64,000 bases of DNA from Anniella stebbinsi (lineage: Eukaryota > Chordata > Lepidosauria > Squamata > Anniellidae), in the NCBI GenBank assembly GCA_029215795.1, contig JARDYH010000007.1, positions 78,007,763 through 78,071,762 on the forward strand. Reading direction: 5' to 3'. Each line of letters begins with the position of its first letter. The stretch's first letter is position 1. The notes under the pieces are model-generated. The model did no database searches and had not been told where the DNA came from. It was given only the letters and a program-made list of their open reading frames with translations. The translations under genes were made by a program, and so were the position numbers. Positions 21,673 to 31,781 of the stretch are shown piece by piece.

Positions 21673-22264
21673 TCTTAAACTGGGGCCTGATCCAGCCACA
21701 CCAACCAGGTTCGAGGATACCAATATGACCACTTGTGTGAAAGAATGATGGAGTTTATTGATGGAAAATGGATGCAGATAGAACAACAGCAAAGAAAGCT
21801 TACACGTCCTTAACTCTCAGTTCAGTCACCCCGATTCCCAAGGAGGTGATGGATGCTGTCTAACAGAGCTGGTCATCTGAGCAGGTGGTCCACCTTCCCC
21901 GTCTTAAATGAGAAACGGTACCAGGCCAATTTGCTTAGGATTTTCTACAGGAAGTCTCACTGAGTTAGAAAACTGTCAGGAAGCAAACTCATGCTGCTTC
22001 CCCACCCTTTACCAAAGCCTTTCCCTCTTGGAACAGTGAAAGGAACATCCTTATCACTTGGAAGCAAAAAAACACTGATCTTTCTGTTGGAAGCAAAAAA
22101 CGACTGACCTTCATTGTATGTGAATACAGCTATCATAAAAATACTGCATTAAATACTGCATATGGCTCTGGGTAAATTCACACCTGACTGCCCACCATTC
22201 TTCCAAACCCATATACAGCACACCAGCCCCCACTGCTTTTGCACATACTACCCTGCAGTGTTGA
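21673..22264. other. unique sequence
   Basis: A short GGAAGCAAAAAAC repeat occurs twice (22061 and 22089). Nothing else recognised. Confidence 0.45.
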
Positions 22265-22570
22265 CAACAGGTTCCAGGGGCGGCCATGGCTGCACCTCCC
22301 ATTGAGCCTGCCTTGTTGTGCTGCAACTTCAGCATCTCTAACAGAGTTGCAGGTCCCTAACAGATCCCTTCAGATGCCTAAGAGATCCCAGTACCTTAAT
22401 TGATTCCAGACCTGTTCCTAACAGATCCCTAACAGATCATGTCAGATCCCTAGCAGATCCCAGATCTGTTCCTAACAGATCTCGTCAGATCCCTCACAGA
22501 TTCCAGGGGCTGCCCTAGCTGTGTCTCGCATTAGCCTTGGCTTCTTGTGCTGCCACTTCCTCATCCCTAA
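22265..22570. repeat. GATC-rich tandem repeat within a larger duplication
   Basis: Many ACAGATCCC/AGATCCCT units of about 9-18 bp fill 22330-22510, with a higher-order unit near 22410 and 22468 (CAGACCTGTTCCTAACAGAT and CAGATCTGTTCCTAACAGAT). The flanks 22272-22330 and 22502-22562 are related (CCAGGGGCGGCCATGGCTG and CCAGGGGCTGCCCTAGCTG, then TTGTGCTGC-ACTTC), implying an older ~230 bp duplication. Confidence 0.8.
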
Positions 22571-22577
22571 CGGATGG

Positions 22578-23105
22578 CTGCCCAGCCTCTGCCGAAATAC
22601 CTCCAGTGAGGGAGAGCCCCATCACCTCCAGAGATAGTCTACTCCAGTGTCAAACAGCTCTTACCGCTAGCCAAAATTGGCTTCCTTGCAATTCACATCC
22701 ATTGGTTCTAATCTTTCCCTCTGGAGCAACAGAAAACAAGCCTGGTCCATCTTTTGTGTGATATTTGAAGATAGCCCATCACGTCTCTCCCGTTAAAGCT
22801 TATATTTCACAGGCTATTAGCCACCTCTTTCAACCGTTCCTCAGAGGACTTGGTTTCCAGGTCCTTCTCTCTCCTGGCCACCATTTTCAGTACTAGCAAA
22901 GGGTGAGACTTTTGTTTCAATTTGTATTCATTTAGGATTTCCCAAACTTTGCAAAGTTCTATGTATTTGGGACAAAAAGAGCTTGAGATTTTTTTAAAAA
23001 TCAGATGTGGGAGAAAGAGAAACTGATCAATTTATCCATTCCTACTCTGGCCGTATTCTAGTTTGCCAATTCTTTATTAAAATGTGGCACCCAGCTCCAG
23101 ATGTG
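22578..23105 (-). mobile_element. CR1 LINE fragment
   Basis: The minus sense gives the CR1 ORF2 C-terminal region. On the plus strand CCTCCAGTGAGGGAGAGCCC, TCAAACAGCTCTTACCG, CAATTCACATCCATTGGTTC and TTTCAACCGTTCCTCAGAGG are its landmarks. 23053-23105 (AATTCTTTATTAAAATGTGG, CACCCAGCTCCAGATG) looks like the upstream continuation. 22900-23050 is not matched. Confidence 0.7.
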
Positions 23106-23112
23106 TGTGTGT

Positions 23113-23330
23113 GTTATTCTTACATCCTGCCATTTCCCCCCCTCTCACAACGAACCCAAGGTGGCTCACATGGCTCTTCTTCTCTCCATTTTACCTATCC
23201 CTGTGGTTGGCCTGACAGTCTGCAGCTGGCCCAAAGTCACCCAGTGAGCTTCATGGCCGAGTGGGGATTAGAACTGAGATCTCCTGAGTCCCAGTCCAGT
23301 ACTCTAACCACTAGGTCACACTGGCTCTCT
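23113..23330 (-). mobile_element. tRNA-derived SINE (family S)
   Basis: Reverse copy: AACCCAAGGTGGCTCACATG, CCAAAGTCACCCAGTGAGCT, GAGTGGGGATTAGAACTGAG (B box) and CACTAGGTCACACTGGCTCT (head). Confidence 0.85.
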
Positions 23331-23423
23331 GGCAGTCTGGCCACACTCCTAAAAGCCAAAAATAGAAGGTTAAGGAAGCATGAGTCTGTGCCCAGCTGCC
23401 TTTGAAGATCACTTTGTCTATGA

Positions 23424-23447
23424 ACACACACACACACACACACACAC
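23424..23447. repeat. AC microsatellite
   Basis: Pure (AC)n of 24 bp. Confidence 0.95.
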
Positions 23448-24026
23448 TGTCCTGCTGGCAGCCATCCGGGCCTGCTGAATGCTCCCTGCATGCCTCCTTC
23501 CTCGGGGTTTGCACCGCTTCGCCCTCTGAATGACAGCATGTGCGGCAAACTGTAGGCTGCTTTCTGGACCCATCACAGCCTGGCACATCCCTCCTAGTGA
23601 AATGAGCCAGCTCCCTCCGTCAGCTGAACATGTGGCACTGGCATAAGTGTGGGCAGGGAGCACATCATTATCCTGCTTGTCTTACATGTGAGGCTCTCGC
23701 AGTGCAAGAAGCCAGGCATAAGAGGAGCCAGGACTCAGCCAGTCCCTGGAAACGGATTTTAAGCCCCTTGGCGCTTCTCCTGTTAAAGAAAGATGCTCCT
23801 CAACCTTTCTTGCATATATCCATATGCAACCAGCCTCTTTTTCCACAATGAATAGGCTGTTGCATAACACAGAATATTCTAACCCCCCCTTTAAGAGAAG
23901 ACTTAAGATCCTTCTAAATTAACTCTGCTGATCATTCAAATAACAGCACAAAGAAAAGGAGAGGTCCTTTCCCTAGCTCCCATGGGGATTCGGCCTTCTC
24001 CCAGCAGCTCCTCCAAGCTCCAACTG
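23448..24026. other. unique sequence
   Basis: No gene or repeat recognised. Confidence 0.45.
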
Positions 24027-24161
24027 AGGCAGGATCTACACTACTGCTTTAAAAAGGTTTATAACAGTAGTGACAACTGTTGGGACCAAGGACACACTCC
24101 ATATACAGTTTTCAAGCCGTTTTCAAAGTGTCGTATCCTGCTTGGTGTAGATCTGGCCTTA
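24027..24161. mobile_element. family D short palindromic MITE
   Basis: About 135 bp. The left end AGGCAGGATCTACACTACTG is inverted relative to the right end CTTGGTGTAGATCTGGCCTT. The inner GGTTTATAACAGTAGTGACA and ACACACTCCATATACAGTTT match the nested copy at 27798-27934 closely. Confidence 0.7.
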
Positions 24162-24324
24162 GTCTCTAGCTTCCTGTGCCAATGGAGATAGCAGGTGGTG
24201 CATGAAATGGACTTGGATGGCCACCCCTCCCAGGTGAATCAGGGGCCTCCTTTGCGTACCTCTCGCCATCCCATACATCTTTGATCTGTGATTGGAGATA
24301 AGGGGAGGAGGGATCCTCCTGCCC

Positions 24325-24740
24325 ACTGCTCTCCCTCCCTATGAGGAAAGGCTGAAAGAACTGGGCATGTTTAGCCTAGAGAAGAGAAGACTGAGGGGAG
24401 ACATGATAGCATGCTTCAAGTACTTGAAAGGCTGCCACACAGAGGAGGGTCAGGATCTCTTCTTGATCATCCCAGAGTGCAAGACATGGAATAATGGGCT
24501 CAAGTTACAGGAAGCCAGAATCCAGCTGGACATCAGGAAAAACACCCTGACTGTTAGAGCAGCCCGATAAAGGAACCAATGACCTAGGGAGGTCGTGGGC
24601 TCTCCCACATGAGACGCATTCAGGACACAGCTGGATGGCCATTGTCAGGTAAGCTTTAAGGTGGATTCCTGCATTGAGCAGGGGGTTGGACTCGATGGCC
24701 TTGTAGGCCCCTTCCAACTCTACTATTCTATGATTCTTCC
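24325..24740 (+). pseudogene. CR1 LINE 3' end with ORF2 C-terminus
   Basis: The frame from about 24292 encodes the CR1 ORF2 C-terminal motif: 'ERLKELGMFSLEKRRLRGD', then 'MIACFKYLKG', then 'QLDIRKNTLTVRAAR' and a stop at about 24568. The 3' UTR follows, with GGGGGTTGGACTCGATGGCC, and the terminal repeat ATTCTATGATTCT-like end is at about 24722-24737. It is 5' truncated and lacks the RT domain. Strong match from knowledge of the family. Confidence 0.9.
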
Positions 24741-24798
24741 ACACCTCACCGCAAGTCCCTGGCCTCCCATAGCAACTGCTTGTCTGAGGTGGATGCAT

Positions 24799-25184
24799 TA
24801 GGATGTACCCTCCCTTATGGAGGACAGTTCTCTATTTGTAGGTATGCCCAAGGACAGTCCTCTATTTGAAATTGACCTCAGTTTGAAGGGCTGTCCTGTT
24901 CAATTCTCAATTAAAGGTAAAGAATGGCAAGAGCTGCTGTTACCCATCACGAGTGCACACCTGGACAGTGGACAGAACAGGGAGGCACAAAGGGCTCCTG
25001 GCCACAGCTTTCTGCACAATTTCTATTTAAATTATATTAATGATTTCAAAATTGGCATCTATACCTACAAATGATCATATGCAATTTTTATGCAAATCGA
25101 TACCCACTTCTCTCTCTCTCTCTCTTTTCCCCCCTGGCAATGCATGTCTTCTTTATTTTGACAATTCGTAAGTGGCTAGTGCCA
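24799..25184. mobile_element. family B hAT-type MITE
   Basis: TTATGGAGGACAGTTCTCTA and GTCCTCTATTTGAAATTGAC at the left. The perfect octamer ATGCAAAT is at about 25090. The right end is a worn GTAAGTGGCTAGTGCC. A CT run (25108-25124) sits inside. Confidence 0.65.
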
Positions 25185-25223
25185 GCCTAGACCTCACTTT
25201 GCCTAATGGTAGGGCAGGCCCTG
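25185..25223. mobile_element. family F MITE, end fragment
   Basis: CACTTTGCCTAATGGTAGGG, then CAGGCCCTG. Only about 39 bp remain, abutting family B. Confidence 0.55.
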
Positions 25224-25729
25224 CCACTCGGTAAGGCTGCTGGGGGGATGGAGTAAGAAGGAGCCCATCAGAGGATGCTAGAATGATGGACGTCTCATGC
25301 TTTGTGCTGACACGGCTGCATCCCAGAAATAAACTAGCCGTCTCTTTAGGGGTCACATGGACTGGGTTTATAACCAACTTGAAAACGCCTTTGAATGGGC
25401 ACCAGCTTAGAGCCCAGGGACCAATGGGATTGGCCCATTTCTCCAAAGCCTCCTTGAGCTCTTTCACAATTCCCCATCTCTTTCTCTCATGCAATCCCCA
25501 CCCAGGGCTGCAGCAATTGAGCAACATGCCACACATCTAGGTCAGATGAAAGATTTTGCTTTCCCGCCTTGAAACACACCCAAGGTAAGCTGTGAAGAAT
25601 TGCCCAATTAGTCTTGGGCCGTATCCCTGCCAAGTCTTGTTACCCAGACTGAGAATGTACAAATGTTACCGTGAGCACATTTTATGAGCAGACTGTTATA
25701 TGCTGAACCTCACTTGAGGGAGGATGCTG
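25224..25729. other. unique sequence
   Basis: No gene recognised; a 127-codon minus frame (25153-25536) overlaps repeats and has no domain. Confidence 0.45.
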
Positions 25730-25769
25730 CAGCACTCCATTCCCACTCCATTGTGGGAATGGAGTGCTG
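25730..25769. repeat. perfect 16 bp inverted repeat
   Basis: CAGCACTCCATTCCCA at 25730-25745 is followed after an 8 bp loop by its exact reverse complement at 25754-25769. The right arm runs directly into a CR1/L3-like 3' end. Confidence 0.9.
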
Positions 25770-25822
25770 AAATAGATGGACCCCTGGTCTGATCCAGCAC
25801 GGCTCTTCTTATTTTCTTAGGA
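25770..25822 (+). mobile_element. CR1/L3-like LINE 3' terminus
   Basis: Only the last ~50 bp: AAATAGATGGACCCCTGGTC, TGATCCAGCACGGCTCTTCT, TATTTTCTTAGG. Confidence 0.65.
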
Positions 25823-26094
25823 GTCCGTCCCCCCCCCCCATGCAAAAACCTCATCACCAACATGCCAATATGGATCCTGGGGGAGTTTGCCATCACCCCC
25901 TTAGCTCCCGCTCACTTTTAATGTTATACCCTGGGTGACAATTGCACCATGGATTGTCTTCTATGAATTGCTTTTTCTTTGCACCATACAGCCTCATAAT
26001 CTTATCAAGGTTGCAGGGCACAGAAGTACACGAGGAAGAACCGATTCGTTCATCAGTCAGAATTTACCCGCACAAGTTCTCCCTGTACCTGTAC
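25823..26094. other. unique sequence
   Basis: A C-tract lies near 25831. No gene recognised. Confidence 0.4.
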
Positions 26095-26262
26095 AGTCGA
26101 GGTCGGGAACCTCAGGCCCAAGGGATAAGCCTGGCCCTCTGGTGTTTTCCAGACGGCCATGCCCCCTTTTCCTCAACCACCAATTGCTGGTGGTTTCCCA
26201 GCTTTTGTGCAGTTTTCCCCCATTCTAAAAGGCTGAGATGTCTCTCCTAAGGCTTAGTTACA
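26095..26262 (-). repeat. family G interspersed repeat
   Basis: The reverse complement matches the repeat at 38117-38456: CCTTAGGAGAGACATCTCAG and TTTTAGAATGGGGGAAAACT are shared nearly base for base, in inverse orientation about 12 kb apart. Class unknown; the head resembles family E (CAAGGG/CCCTTT-rich). Confidence 0.6.
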
Positions 26263-26984
26263 TGCAGTAAGAGCTTTAAGGCAAAATACAAAATATTCTT
26301 TTGTATTTCTTTGTATTTTGGGTCATGCCCTCTTTGCTTTTGGCCCCCAACCACCACTGGAATGCACTGCCTCCCAAATGGATTTCAGCCCTGATCCCTT
26401 GTACAGTAACATCAGTAAACCCTGCTGTTAGAAGAAGCATTATCCCCTTGAGAAATATTCAGCCGCAGCAAATGGCTTGGCATGCAGAGGAAGGGGTCTT
26501 ACTAAAATACAAAGAGCGTTTTCAGATGGGGGTGGCTGGGAATCGCATTTCCCTACTGTCACTTTGCCTCCTGCTTCTCCCCCCGTCCCCACATTAAGGA
26601 TGATCAGCTTCCTCTTTCTTCACACAGGGAAGAAAGAGGAAGCAAATAGCGACCATTTGGCCCATTCAGTGTGCATTTTTATAGCGCCGCTTCTCCTGCA
26701 CCCAGCAGGAAATGGTGCCAATTATCATAAGAGCCAAGAAGAAACAGATTTTCCAGGCCTTATTTTGTAGTGCAAAAAACAACAGAAGAAGCAGGAGGCG
26801 CACAAGAGGATTGCTGCATCGTCAATATGACCCGTGAAGGTCCATGAGTGGCCAGTCATGAGAATGCGATAAAACGCTTGACACTCAAAGCTGTAGCAAC
26901 CTCTTCGCATTCTGAAGGGCTTTCTAGTGTTGAAGCCAACCTGACACAAGGCAGTAAGAAGTTGGTGGACAGCCCAGATTTTAT
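26263..26984. other. unique sequence
   Basis: No gene recognised. Confidence 0.45.
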
Positions 26985-27130
26985 CTATGTCAAACGTTTA
27001 TACATTGCCTATTTTTCTATCAAGCCTCCCAGGTTGGTTTACAAACATTAAAACAGTTAACCATAAAATCCAATAAAAACCACTATAAAAGAAACAGCAG
27101 AGGAAACGCATAATCCATCAAATACAAGAA
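26985..27130 (-). mobile_element. LINE 3' end, L2-like
   Basis: Reversed 3' end: TTATACATTGCCTATTTTTC, CCTCCCAGGTTGGTTTACAA, then an A-rich tail with AATAAAAACCACTATAAAAG. Confidence 0.5.
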
Positions 27131-27581
27131 GAATAAAATAGTCTCCACTTGGTACCTGAATGGATATGTGAAGGCCCAGGGGGAAAAGGGGCGGTGGTGT
27201 GTGTGTGGGCGATTCAGAATTATTATTTTTTCCAGGGATTTTTGGGGGAGAGTTTGGGAAAAAACAGTCCTCTTTTTCTGTTTTTTCCCCAGGCCTTCAC
27301 AATTTTATGCCTGAAAGATATTAAAAGTGGAGGCAATTCAGGTCCTATTCATATATTTTATTTATTTAAAACATTTATCCTCCTCCTACTGAACACAGTT
27401 CTCAGAGAGGCTTACAATATATTAAAAATACAATGAAACAATCTGGACAATTCTAACAACAGACCCAAGGGGGAAAAGTTATATTACACACATACACACA
27501 CACCTGCAGCTGATTCTCTGGGCCACAACAGGCCTCAGGAGAATAAACCCTACCCCAGAAGCCCTCCAGAAATGGGACTTC
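27131..27581. other. unique sequence with a LINE tail remnant
   Basis: 27350-27450 (TTTATTTATTTAAAACATTT, TCTCAGAGAGGCTTACAATA) looks like another reversed LINE 3' end. The rest is unremarkable. Confidence 0.4.
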
Positions 27582-28096
27582 TAGTGTGGCCAAGAACCCT
27601 CTTTTACAGAAGACAGTTCTCTTTTTGAAAGGCGGTTAGAGGACCGTCCTCTATTTTGATGGTGTTCTCTATATGAAGGGTTGTCCGGTCTAAGTTTGGT
27701 TTAAACATTAAAAAACCATCAGAAGGAAGACCTGGCTTTTGAAGCTGCCCATCCACAGCACCTGGAGAGAAGACTAACCAGTGAGCACAGAGGTCTCCAG
27801 GGCAGGATCTACGCTACTGCTTTAAAATGGTTTATAACAATATTGGCAACTGTTGGGGCCCATGACACACTCCATATACATTTTTGAAACTGTTTTCAAA
27901 GTGTTATATCCTGCTTGGTTGTATCCTGGCCCTGGCCACAGGCTTCCCCACTCTGGTGGGATGCACTCTCTTTCTATTTAAACTATAGTGTTTTCTAAAT
28001 TTGCATCTATACATATAATTGAGCACATGTACATTTTATGCTAATAGATATTGTCTTCTGTCCTCTTTCTTTTGCGATTCACAAGTGGCCGCCCGC
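27582..28096. mobile_element. family B hAT-type MITE interrupted by a family D MITE
   Basis: Left end TAGTGTGGCCAAGAACCCTC with GAAGACAGTTCTCTTTTTGA. Right end CGATTCACAAGTGGCCGCCC. Family B sequence breaks off after CAGAGGTCTC at 27797 and resumes at about 27935 with the family's CACAGGCTTCCCCACTCTGG, so the insertion at 27798-27934 is younger. Confidence 0.75.
27798..27934. mobile_element. family D MITE nested in family B
   Basis: Ends CAGGGCAGGATCTACGC and GTATCCTGGCCCTG. The interior GGTTTATAACAATATTGGCA and ACACACTCCATATACATTTT matches the copy at 24027. No clear target duplication. Confidence 0.7.
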
Positions 28097-28339
28097 TCTG
28101 ATGCTGATGTCTCTAGCTGCTCCTGGCAGGAAAAGGGTGGGGCGGGAAACATGTGTTTACAAGCTTCCCCCCGTCCTCAAATGTTGCTCTGTTTTTTAAA
28201 GGGTCCTGATTGCTTTTTAAAGGGAATCCCTCTATGGACACCTATTTCAGACAAATCTCGGTTCAAAGCCCCCCTCCCTCCTCCATATGCATTTATGAAA
28301 CTCACCAATGTCATCTGAAAAGGGCTTCAGAGCAAAAAG
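28097..28339. other. unique sequence
   Basis: Nothing recognised. Confidence 0.4.
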
Positions 28340-28452
28340 AACCTGCCATTTTAAATGTTTTTTTGTTCATAAGGTTTGGTAACTGTTTTAAAGCTTATCA
28401 CCATAAGCCACCTTGAGCATGTGGAGAGGCAGAGTATACATGGTTGAAATCA
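28340..28452 (+). mobile_element. LINE 3' end, L2-like, degenerate
   Basis: TTTAAAGCTTATCACCATAA, then GCCACCTTGAGCATGTGGAG and AGGCAGAGTATACATGGTTG. Pattern of a LINE 3' terminus with a lost tail. Confidence 0.4.
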
Positions 28453-29002
28453 TTTAACAAAAGAAAGAAGGAATATGCCACATACTAATGACCTAGTCCC
28501 TGGCTGGAATATATATACAAATATAAATATATTTGCAACCTCCTTGTGCAATGTAAAGAAGCAATGCTCAATTCAACTTTAAACGGATTAGGCAGCTCGG
28601 TGCACCACACTGCAGGGTTGTCCCATACATCTAAACTGCTCACCTAAATAAATGCCACGGCTCCGTCTGCTCCAGTTACTGACTTCAGGCTGAGCTTTTG
28701 TGTTTGAAAAAAAAAACAAAAAAACAGGGCGATTGCCCACACTCGCCTTTAGAGGAGCAATTTTGCAAGACCGGCTGTGCTGCCAACACCATGCGGGGTG
28801 TCATTATAGGACTGTTGAAAGCCACGTTCTTGGAACACCAGTTAAAGCAGTTAATAACTTGGCGATGCATGTGAATTGTGTCCAGATGCTGTTTCCTGCC
28901 GCTTTCAGGAACAAGTTGGTGCACTGGTGACACCCGTTGCAAAAGGTATCCGTGCAAATCCTCTTAATGTGACTGGGGTTGTTAACATTTCTCGAGACAG
29001 CA
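28453..29002. other. unique sequence, candidate conserved block
   Basis: 28720-29000 has no repeat signature and several regulatory-looking motifs (CAGTTAAAGCAGTTAATAAC, GTTGTTAACATTTCTCGAGA). A candidate conserved non-coding element, inference only. Confidence 0.4.
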
Positions 29003-29576
29003 GGTGAGTTCAGACCTAACATCAAACAACGGTTTGTGCTAATCGTAGTTTAGGCTCCAAACTGTGTTTTGTGTTTCAGAGCCAGTGTGGAGTAGTGACG
29101 GAAGTGTTGGACTGGGAGTCAGGAGATCCGGGTTCTTGTCCCCACTCGCCCACGGTAGCCCACTGGGTGACTTTGGGCCAGTCACAGACTCTCAGCCCAT
29201 CCTACCTCACAGGGTTGTTGTTGTGAGGATAAAATGGAGAGGAGGAGGATTCTATATGCCACCTTGGGTTCCTCGGAGGAAAAAAGGTGGGATATAAATG
29301 CAATAAAATAATAAATAAATAAAATAAATGTATAGGCCAACCATAGTTTGTACAATTTCCCTCTTACCTCATCTATTCTGAGAATCCCCATCTGCTGTCA
29401 CAAACAGTGGACTTGGAAGGCAGAGCAGCATCCCAAAGCAAGGTGTGCTCCTTCAAGCTGTGGTTCCAGACCCTGGTTTCATGGCCACGTACAACAAATC
29501 AGAGTTCATTGGTTGCTGTTGGTTCAGAAATCACAACAAACCATGGTTTGGCTTTGCAAATCATGGTTTGGCATTC
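29003..29576. mobile_element. family H MITE split by a SINE
   Basis: GTGAGTTCAGACCTAACATC and AACAACGGTTTGTGCTAATC on the left face ACAACAAACCATGGTTTGGC and AAATCATGGTTTGGCATTCC on the right. The pattern is like the TTCGGACAACAC...AACCCATGG ends at 58717. A SINE lies inside. The ends are worn, so the limits are uncertain. Confidence 0.4.
29079..29330 (+). mobile_element. tRNA-derived SINE (family S)
   Basis: Full-length: GAGCCAGTGTGGAGTAGTGA, TCAGGAGATCCGGGTTCTTG, CACTGGGTGACTTTGGGCCA, GGGTTGTTGTTGTGAGGATA, GGGATATAAATGCAATAAAA tail. Inserted in a family H element. Confidence 0.9.
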
Positions 29577-29608
29577 CATAGAATCATAGAATTGTGGAGT
29601 TGGAAGTG
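29577..29608 (-). mobile_element. CR1 LINE 3' terminus
   Basis: CATAGAATCATAGAATTGTG followed by GAGTTGGAAGTG is the reverse of the CR1 3' end. Only ~32 bp are recognisable. Confidence 0.75.
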
Positions 29609-30329
29609 AGCACTGTTTTCGAATCACATTTTCAGGCTGCTAGCAAACTCAGGCGATAGTGCTGTAGATCTGCTCCTGTAGTATATTAGGAATAGACCTG
29701 TGTTTGGCTAGCATCTTAATCTAACCATGGATTTAATCATTGACATAGCCAATTACACCCAATGCCCCACTTTCTAGGTCAACCCCACACAGAGTGCCGA
29801 GCAGGCTTAAGAGCTTTGATGTTGCCCAATGGACGTAACAGATGAGGAGCTGCATTCTGTGCCAGTCATGTGTGCCATAGAAGCCTTGCCCTTAGGGAAA
29901 TTACAGTAATGTGGATTCATCGCCACTATGGATGGTGCTGCTGCAATACCATCACGAAGGTATCTTAAGCCAAAGCCTGCAAAATTTGCACAATGCATCT
30001 TGGGACTTTGAAGAGCATCCAGACGATGGATTTTCTTGGAAAGGGTGCGACCCAAAGTGAGAAGTCCTTCCCCACACATGGTGCCTCAGTTTCCTCCATA
30101 AGTGGGGTCATGGAAACAGGGATGTGTCCTCTCATCATGCATTCCAGCAGACAGAAAACTATGTCCTGGAGTTTTTAGTATCCCAGAGCTTAGAGCAATT
30201 TGACTATTCAATGAGAGCAGGAAAAACAATTCCAAAGACTTTCCCAAGCTCGAGACCAGCCATGTAAGTCCTCCAATGAAAGGTCAATGTCTCCTAGATG
30301 CAGGAGAGGCTGTCCAGTCAAGGATGACA
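29609..30329. other. unique sequence
   Basis: No gene or repeat recognised. Confidence 0.45.
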
Positions 30330-30585
30330 GCTCAGAGTTAAACTATGGAATTTGCTACTGCAAGACTTTGTGATGGCCGCCGATTGGCTTTAAAAGGCGG
30401 TTAGACAAATTCCTGGATGAGAAGGCTCAATGGATATTAATCCTGATGGCTATGTGCTACTTCCAGTATCAGAGGCAATATGCCTATGTACACCAGTTGT
30501 TGGGGAACATGGGTGGGAAGTTGCTGTTGCACTCATGTCCTGCTTGTGGTTTTCCCGTGGGCAGCTGGTTGCCACTGTGTGTTTC
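30330..30585 (+). mobile_element. CR1/L3-like LINE 3' end
   Basis: GAGTTAAACTATGGAATTTG, GGCTTTAAAAGGCGGTTAGA, CAAATTCCTGGATGAGAAGG, then the 3' UTR with ACACCAGTTGTTGGGGAACA and TCATGTCCTGCTTGTGGTTT. The final TTCTTATGT end is missing. Confidence 0.8.
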
Positions 30586-31043
30586 ACAATTGGGAGGCAT
30601 CACTGAGAAGGCCCTCTGTCATGTTGCTGCTTCCTTAGCCTCCCTTGGAGGTGGCACACAGAGGAAGGGCTCAGAAGTTGACTGCAGTTTCCAGGATATG
30701 TTCCACATTCCCTGCCTTAGGGTAATTGCTGTAGGTCAGTGACAGAGTACATGCTGTCCATCAGAGCAAGCTGCTAATTTTTTTTTATATGTAGCTATCT
30801 GGATCAGACCCTCTAGGATTGCTTCATGATTCTGCTCTTAAATATCTAAGTACTCTATTTTTCCCAATATGTGTTTTATGTGTTTGTTTTAATTCTGTTT
30901 ATCTGTGGTCGGTGGACTGCAAATAATAAACTTCTACTTCCACACATGCCTTGCACATAGAAACACACAGGTTCAGTCCCTGGCTTTTCTAGGAAGGGCT
31001 GGGAATGACTCTTCTTTGAAACCCTGGAGAGCTGCTGCCAGAC
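30586..31043. other. mostly unique, faint SINE-like remnant
   Basis: 30730-30775 (TGTAGGTCAGTGACAGAGTA) resembles the tRNA-like head of the second SINE type (see 55735), but too weakly to call. Confidence 0.35.
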
Positions 31044-31484
31044 TGGGGTGGCCACTTGTGAATTGCCAGAAAAGAGGACATGCATCATCAAAAGAGAGGA
31101 CACGTGTCACCAGAAAGGGATACTGATTTGCATAAAATGTATATATGCTCACTTATATAGAGAGAAATTATGATTATAGTTTAAAGAGAAAGACAACATC
31201 TCTCACCATGGTGTGGAATACTGACCAGGGGACATGTGGGCTTGCTGCTCAGTCTTCTGTCCGGGTGCTGTTAATGGGCAGCTTGAAGGCCAGAACTTCC
31301 TTCTGATGGGTCCTTATCTTTATACCAGGCTTGGACCAAACAGCCCTTCAAAGAGAAGGGCTGTCCAGGCCATGCCTGGTATAAAGACAAGGAATAGAGG
31401 ACACCTTCAAACTAGAGGAGAGTCCTCTGGTAGCCCTTCAAACAGAGGACTGTCCTCTGTAAAAGAGGACATTGGGCCACCATA
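31044..31484. mobile_element. family B hAT-type MITE with decayed target duplication
   Basis: Left end TGGGGTGGCCACTTGTGAAT with AGAAAAGAGGACATGCATCA. Right end AAAGAGGACATTGGGCCACC, closing CATA. Flanks TGCCAGAC (31036-31043) and AGCCAGTC (31485-31492) match at 6 of 8. An octamer ATTTGCAT is at about 31127. Inside lies an extra hairpin (31312-31392). Confidence 0.8.
31312..31392. repeat. nested hairpin inside a family B MITE
   Basis: Outer arms 31312-31330 (CCTTATCTTTATACCAGGC) and 31374-31392 match at 18 of 19. The inner arms ACAGCCCTTC (31340-31349) and GAAGGGCTGT (31355-31364) are perfect. Other family B copies have only one arm, so this is a local inverted duplication. Confidence 0.8.
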
Positions 31485-31485
31485 A

Positions 31486-31560
31486 GCCAGTCAATGTAGA
31501 CAATAGTGGGCTAGGTGAACAGTTTGTCTGACCTGATATAGAGTGGCTTCCTATGTTAAC
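31486..31560 (+). mobile_element. second tRNA-derived SINE type (family T), 3' end
   Basis: GCCAGTCAATGTAGACAATA, GTGGGCTAGGTGAACAGTTT, then ATAGAGTGGCTTCCTATGTT. It matches the 3' end of the family at 55735-55931 in the opposite orientation. Confidence 0.65.
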
Positions 31561-31591
31561 CAGTGTTGAAAGAGAGACTAGGACTTCTTGG

Positions 31592-31725
31592 CATTGGAGG
31601 CTGGTGGCTTTGATGTCAGTGGGGCTTTGCACCTTGGATGGCTCCTTTAGAGTTCTGACAGGTTATGACTGAAAGCTGGAGTGGATTCACTGCCCCACTG
31701 ACATTGGGGCCACCAGCCTCCACTG
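31592..31725. mobile_element. family C MITE with internal deletion
   Basis: Both ends are present: CATTGGAGGCTGGTGGC and GGGGCCACCAGCCTCCACTG. Flanks CTTCTTGG and CTTACAGG match at 6 of 8. About 70 bp of the left inner arm are missing. Confidence 0.75.
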
Positions 31726-31781
31726 CTTACAGGGTGTTTCTGATCAATATGAAAAAGGCTGGTGTCTAGCCCCAAGCAGCC

